From Chara braunii (taxonomy: Eukaryota; Streptophyta; Charophyceae; Charales; Characeae), in the NCBI GenBank assembly GCA_003427395.1, contig BFEA01000045.1:3880589-3901936 (forward strand): a stretch of 21,348 nt of DNA, in the 5' to 3' direction. Numbering within the stretch: position 1 is the first letter of the stretch; the number at the start of each line of letters is the position of its first letter. The notes under the pieces are model-generated. The model made no database searches and was not told the origin of the DNA. It worked only from the letters and a program-made list of their open reading frames with translations. A program made the translations under genes and the position numbers. Below, one piece after another: positions 16,714 to 21,348 of the stretch.

Positions 16714-18899
16714 TGGGATGTCTTGAGCGAGATTGGGTCGGGTAGGCCGAGCGGCAAAAGAATGGGGCCTTTGTGTACGAGACTTTGAGTGTGGATTGAT
16801 GGGGAGTGAAGTTTTGAATGGTTGAAGTGTGCAGTAACCCTTTGCATGCGGCTGGAGGCCCCGAAAAGACTAAGGGGCAGGCAATAAAGCCATGTATGGA
16901 ATATGTGGAACACAAAAATGCGTAGGGGTGAAGGGAGAAACGACACTTCTGCGCCGTGATGATGCCATAGGACTGTTGCGTACGGAAATTGTGCGTGGCC
17001 TAAGGATGACGCTTAGCCTATGCACAAAGGAAGGGAACTCTCAAAGAACCCCTGGACTGCTTGAGTATTGAAAGGAGCAATTACCTGCAAACACAATTAA
17101 GAATCATGAAAACTGCACTTACAAAAAGATCAGCGAGACTACCACCCGGCGTGAGGGTTGAGCTACATCCTCAATGTCATAGCTCTCTCTCTCGATGGCT
17201 CACCCCCATCCATCTCAAAGCACTAGGTGGGGGTGACCCCTTGATGAATGACCCGCTCCCTGAGCATGAGCGTGGGCGGGCCGAGCCAACTGAGACCTAC
17301 AGTGGGGTCGACACAGGCTCGAAAGTCTAACGGGGTTTGACCCTACAAAAAAACGGAGGTGACGGGCATTGGGTTAAACTAACCTTATCCATGCCGAGGG
17401 GGGCGTCATACGCATGGACGTGTACACAACCAAAGATAAGAAAATACGGACTTGAGAATGTTGTTCCCTTTGAGAGAATCAAATTTGAGAGTGGTTGGGG
17501 ACATAGCATGGCCAGGCCTGGAGGAATAACATGCATGATTGCACACTTGATCAGCCGCTCCTTTGCGGAGTGGTTGTAGTCCCCCTTCCTCCGGTGGTGG
17601 GCCCCGCGGGCCCATGCACTATACACTTGAGATGCTTGAAAGAACCAACATGAACACAACGGATATCAAGAAAAAAACAATCCTACCTTATGAAACGACA
17701 GACAAAAAAAGAGAATGAGAATGAAGGATGTTGCTAGACTCCAAGAAAAACTAGCTCACCCTTGAAGATGCTCACGGAAAATAGGGGGAGTGGCACTCAC
17801 AGTCTTGAGAGAGGGTGAGAGGTTTGGGTAGGATGCGCTGGATGCACCTTGGGAAAGACACTCGTGTTGTGTGTCCCACTTGGAACTTGTGATATGCATG
17901 AGGGAAAATTGAGCGTCCTGCCTACGGAAGACAAGGGTGGGTCTGAACCAGCTGGGACGGGTTGCGAACTGTCATCTCTTTGATGTGCCACTTTGTCTCA
18001 TGTATGGGAGGTTGGGCCACCGGGCTCTTGGGCAGGAATTGGTCTCGCCGGTGGATTAGTAGCACTCTCTCCCGGGCGGACTGAGCATGGCATGACACCT
18101 TGCCCAGGCGGGATGCGAAACGTCTCCTCAGGCGGGGCAGCTGCTTGTCATCAGACGAAGGAGGACCGGTGCATGTGGGGTAAGGAGGGCGTCTAGGGGA
18201 CGATTAGTAGCCTCTCGGAGTACGGCATGAGAAGGGCTAACTCTTATATGAACGATGAAAGTGAATGCCCGGATGGCTAGTCTTTGCTCCTACCGAGGTG
18301 CGTGGGGTGATTCCCGGTGCCAACGAGGGTCTACAAAGGTGGCAAGATGGGATGTAGTATTCTGGGCAAACGGAGAGGGGTGATACCTTGTCCCGGAGTT
18401 GAGATATCGTGCTCGCAACGTTTGAGTTGTGCTTGAGGTATGAGATAAAATTCTACCGATGGTAACAGTGGAGAGACCACTTTGGAAAGAGGCCGATGAG
18501 AAGATGATCGTGCCTGTGTGTAAGATTGCCTGAGTTTTTCGTATTTTATATCCCCCTCTGTAAACTGGTTGAGACATAAGTTGTTGGGCAGGGCCAAAAT
18601 TCTAGTTATTCCCACCTCCTGCCTAGGTCCACACGAGTGAGTGAAGACCAGGAGAGGAAGAAATAAAGGTCGGCTTTGAAAGGAACCAAGAAAATGAGTT
18701 TGTGTGAAAAGGGGGCCGTTTGGGGTATCCGAGAAGGATAGATTTTGAGGATGGCGAGGTAGACTAGGCCAGACCTTGGTGAGGGGTCTGAAATCTTCTA
18801 GTTCAGGATGTAGGCTGATCAGACCCGAGAACTGGGGTCGGTGCTTGGCTGTGAAAAACAGGGATGGGGTGTTGGAACTTGGAACCATGATGGAGCGGT
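16714..18899. other. Mostly non-coding stretch with weak coding hints
   Basis: I recognise no protein family here. The most notable reading is on the plus strand at 17061-17579, about 170 codons in one frame with a single TAA at 17328, ending in GGITCMIAHLISRSFAEWL. The opposite strand is also open at 17327-17659, so the strand cannot be settled by eye. Minus-strand frames at 18331-18888 and 16530-16946 are Pro/Ser/Leu-rich and look like shadows. Splice-like motifs exist but do not assemble into a gene. Confidence 0.35.
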
Positions 18900-20416
18900 G
18901 ACTATCGTCCCCGATCTATTCCAGCGGACCGGAAATGCCAACAGATGTTAAGGACAGGGTATCCGTCGTTCTACCGGAAGAAGGGACCTGAACAGATCTA
19001 AAGTCGACATACTAAACCATGATGTTGCGTGAAGGGGACACCTTCCTTTGGATAGAAGCGTTGTGGACCAAGGTCGGCTTAACCCGACTAACGTTGAGCT
19101 TGACAAATTTGGAATTTAAGGGGACTGTAGAGGTCCGGGGATGGATCAACTTGTTCAAGGAAGGAGAGAACGCAATGATTGTGGACTTGGCATTGGGGGT
19201 AGTCCCGTACAAGTTGCTTAGGCGGGCGGAACGGGAAGTAGTGTGGGTGGCATGTCACGAAAAGAGATGGAAATAGACAAGATAAATGTACGGGTGAAAC
19301 TTGGTGATAGAGGGAACGTAAGTGGGCCAATGACGACGATGAGGTGCATCGTGCCTCCGTTCTTGGTGGACGCACTCTTCGGAACTCGGAGTAGGCTAGT
19401 GCCAATATGTTAGTCCATGACAAGCCTTGGGCTGTACCAAGGCGCCCAACAAGACTTCTTCCGTCTATCGGTCGAAATGGGGTCATTCGAAGGGAATTGG
19501 GCGAGGGAGTTAGTCGAGATACTAAATTGTCTCAGCACGGATGACGTGTTTGTCCCGAGCTCCGTCCATTGGAGAATAATCTACAAGAATGTATCGATAG
19601 GAGAGATATTTCTGGATGGGCTAAAGGATCTATGGTATGCGGAAGAGGACGATCTCTCCGATGAGGAGGGAGATAATGCAATTGAGGACTTGGACTTTTG
19701 AGAGACGAGTCTGCGGGGCAGGAATGATAAGGGTGGTCGGCACTATGCAGGGGACAAGCATGGCTAGGGAACAACACTTAAATAACCGGATGTTTAGGGG
19801 GTGGAAACCAAGGCGGTTCGAAAGTGGAATAAAGATAACTCTGACAATAAGGAACGAATGACGAGGAACGACCTATGACTGGGTAGGAGAGGAGATCGCA
19901 TCAGAAGTATCGTTTCTATGGGTAGAAAGGGTATGAAACCCGTTAAGAGAGGAAGAAGGATTGAACAGCGTAGCCGAAGGGAATGTGGACTCCCTTCGGA
20001 CGGTGTACCTATCGAAAAAGAGGTGGCATCTGTTCTGCGTAACACTGGCGTCCGGACAAAACCCAACGCGGATTTTGGGGAAGCCGAGTAAAGGACTCGC
20101 GATATGGCCCACGAGTTTGCCAACGAAGGAAGGGATGGAGTAAACAACAGGGGTTGTAATAGGAGGATAGGAGAAGCTTAGGCTGTCGTACCAGTTAGTC
20201 CAGACTTGGGTACCACACTTCGTCGTGGATTGGTTCCACGGGTACGAACACATCCGCAAGGTGGCGGAATCCCTGTACGAGGTAGACCTGCCATCCACGT
20301 GGTTAGTCGATGCCTATTACATGATCTCGCTATAAGTAGGACCCTTCCATGGTGATCACTCGTGGTTAACGGGTACCGAAAACTCCGCCGAATGGAGCAA
20401 AGAAGCTTGCAAATAA
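18900..20416 (+). pseudogene. Decayed protein-coding remnant of unknown family
   Basis: Protein-like plus-strand sequence can be followed through one frame from about 18900 to 19252 (REGDTFLWIEALWTKVGL). A second frame runs from 19252 to 19697 (NVSIGEIFLDGLKDLWYAEE, then an acidic DDLSDEEGDNAIEDLDF), and the first frame resumes from about 19698 at a T-run (FERRVCGAGMIR) to the TAA at 20414. Late in it lie VVDWFHGYEHIRKVAE and YEVDLPSTWLVDAYYMISL, a TAA at 20333, and then protein-like GPFHGDHSWLTGTENSAEW. Internal stops at 18989, 19013 and 20333 read naturally as Arg or Gln codons with C changed to T. I do not recognise the family. The 5' end is uncertain, and an origin in a mobile element or a host gene cannot be decided. 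Opposite-strand frames over this region look like shadows. Confidence 0.5.
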
Positions 20417-20537
20417 AAATGGGCCTTTTCGTTAAAGAACAGGTCTTATTCGTTGTGTATAAGATCTCATCCGTTAAAGATTCATACTTGTCCTCAAGGA
20501 AAAAAACGTTTGAAGTGTCTAAAAATTAGTTGTGAGG
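20417..20537. other. Short AT-rich stretch between pseudogene and satellite
   Basis: Nothing recognisable. It contains two similar phrases, ttcgttaaagaac and tccgttaaagatt, about 40 bp apart. Confidence 0.5.
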
Positions 20538-21348
20538 TTTTTTTCTTCGTATACTTAGTCGTTTTTAGTACCTATCTCTCCTCTACTCGTAGGTCCTTCT
20601 TTGTAATCGCCGAAAAATAGACCCTTCGTCGTTTCCTTAGTCTTTTCCCGTCCCCCACCCCCCCCTCTACCCTTGGGCCCTTCTTTGCGGTCGCTGAAAA
20701 ATAGAGCCCGAAGGTTTATTTTTTTTCGTCGTTTACTTAGTCGTTTTCCGTCCCCCACTCCCCCCTTTACCCCTGGGCCCTTCTTTGCGTTCGCCAAAAA
20801 AAAACAGCCTGGAGGTTTTTTTTTTTTCGTCGTTTACTTAGTTGTTTCCCGTCCCCCACCCCCCCTCTACGCATAGGCCCTTCTTTGCGTTCGCTGAAAA
20901 ATAGAGCCCGGAGTTTTCTTTTTTTCCGTCGTTTACTTAGTCGTTTCCCGTCCCCAACCCCCCCCTCTACCCCTTGGCCCTTCTTTGCGTTCGCCGAAAA
21001 ATAGAGCCCGAAGGTTTCTTTTTTTCCATCGTTTACTTAATCGTTTTCCATCCCCCAACCCGCCCTCTACCTCTACGCCCTTTTTTGCGTTCGCCGAAAA
21101 ATAGAGCTCGGAGGTTTCTTTTTTTTGGCCGTTTGCGCAGTCGTTTCCCGTCTCCCCCCCCCCCTCTACCCCTGGGCCCTTCTTTGCGTTCGCCGAAATA
21201 TAGAACCCGAAAGTTCCTCTTTTTTCATCTCTTACTTAGTCGTTTCCCGCCCCCCACGCCCCCCTCTACCCTTGGGCCCTTCTTTGCGTTCGCCAAAAAA
21301 TAAAGCCCGGAAGTTTCTTTTTTTTCGTCGTTTACTTAGCCGTTTCCC
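20538..21348 (+). repeat. 100-bp tandem satellite (runs off the window)
   Basis: The motif gcccttctttgcg recurs at 20677, 20777, 20877, 20977, 21077, 21176 and 21276, a period of 100 bp with one unit of 99. The unit carries cgtttacttagtcgtttccc, a C-rich stretch (tcccccacccccccctctac), gcccttctttgcgttcgcc, gaaaaatagagcccgg and a T-run. The first unit (about 20538-20621) is shorter (84 bp spacing) and more diverged, lacking the T-run part, as expected at an array edge. Open frames on both strands arise from the repeat and shift frame each unit, so they are not genes. Confidence 0.95.

Noticed and set aside
18331-18888. 185-codon minus-strand frame
   Set aside because: Pro/Ser/Leu-rich without motifs, and the opposite strand is partly open as well. 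It reads like a composition shadow.
20974-21303. 109-codon frame across the 100-bp satellite
   Set aside because: Repeat-derived, and the 100-bp period shifts frame each unit.

Overview
This is nuclear DNA from a eukaryote. It is packed with satellite repeats and dead mobile elements, and I see no intact protein-coding gene, rRNA, tRNA or CRISPR array. The best guess is a green-lineage genome, possibly a charophyte alga such as Chara. That guess rests on the style of the retroelement protein (a long R/E/K coiled coil, then a proline-rich linker, then a GIY-YIG nuclease placed before the reverse transcriptase) and on the long homopolymers. I could not test it by a search.

Layout. (1) 1-14565 is a higher-order tandem repeat. 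Each unit of about 2.45 kb is a spacer of about 550 bp followed by 21 diverged copies of a 91-bp monomer. Three 21-monomer blocks (424-2342, 2893-4800, 10698-12600) carry nearly the same order of two monomer types. A fourth block, from 13143, is rearranged and ends the array. (2) 4867-10213 is a Penelope-like retroelement on the minus strand, inserted into the tail of the second unit. Its protein order is coiled coil, Pro-rich region, GIY-YIG, CxC motif, reverse transcriptase, so the nuclease is N-terminal (permuted). A degenerate hammerhead ribozyme lies in the 3' part. The reading frame is broken by nonsense codons and a few frameshifts. (3) 13772-14245 is a 474-bp insertion with fold-back repeats and a 6-bp target duplication, inside the fourth block. 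(4) 14566-14870 is almost pure purine. (5) 15524-16510 is non-coding and holds eight short inverted repeats. (6) 16513-18899 has only weak coding hints. (7) 18900-20416 is a plus-strand pseudogene of unknown family. (8) 20538-21348 is a second satellite with a 100-bp period, running off the window.

The parts do not form a pathway. They record layered events: amplification of a 91-bp monomer into a 21-mer unit, tandem duplication of that unit, later insertion of the retroelement and the fold-back element, and decay mostly by stop codons of the kind C-to-T change produces. The most unusual items are the 21-mer unit with its palindrome-bearing spacer, the permuted Penelope-like element with its ribozyme remnant, and the hairpin cluster.
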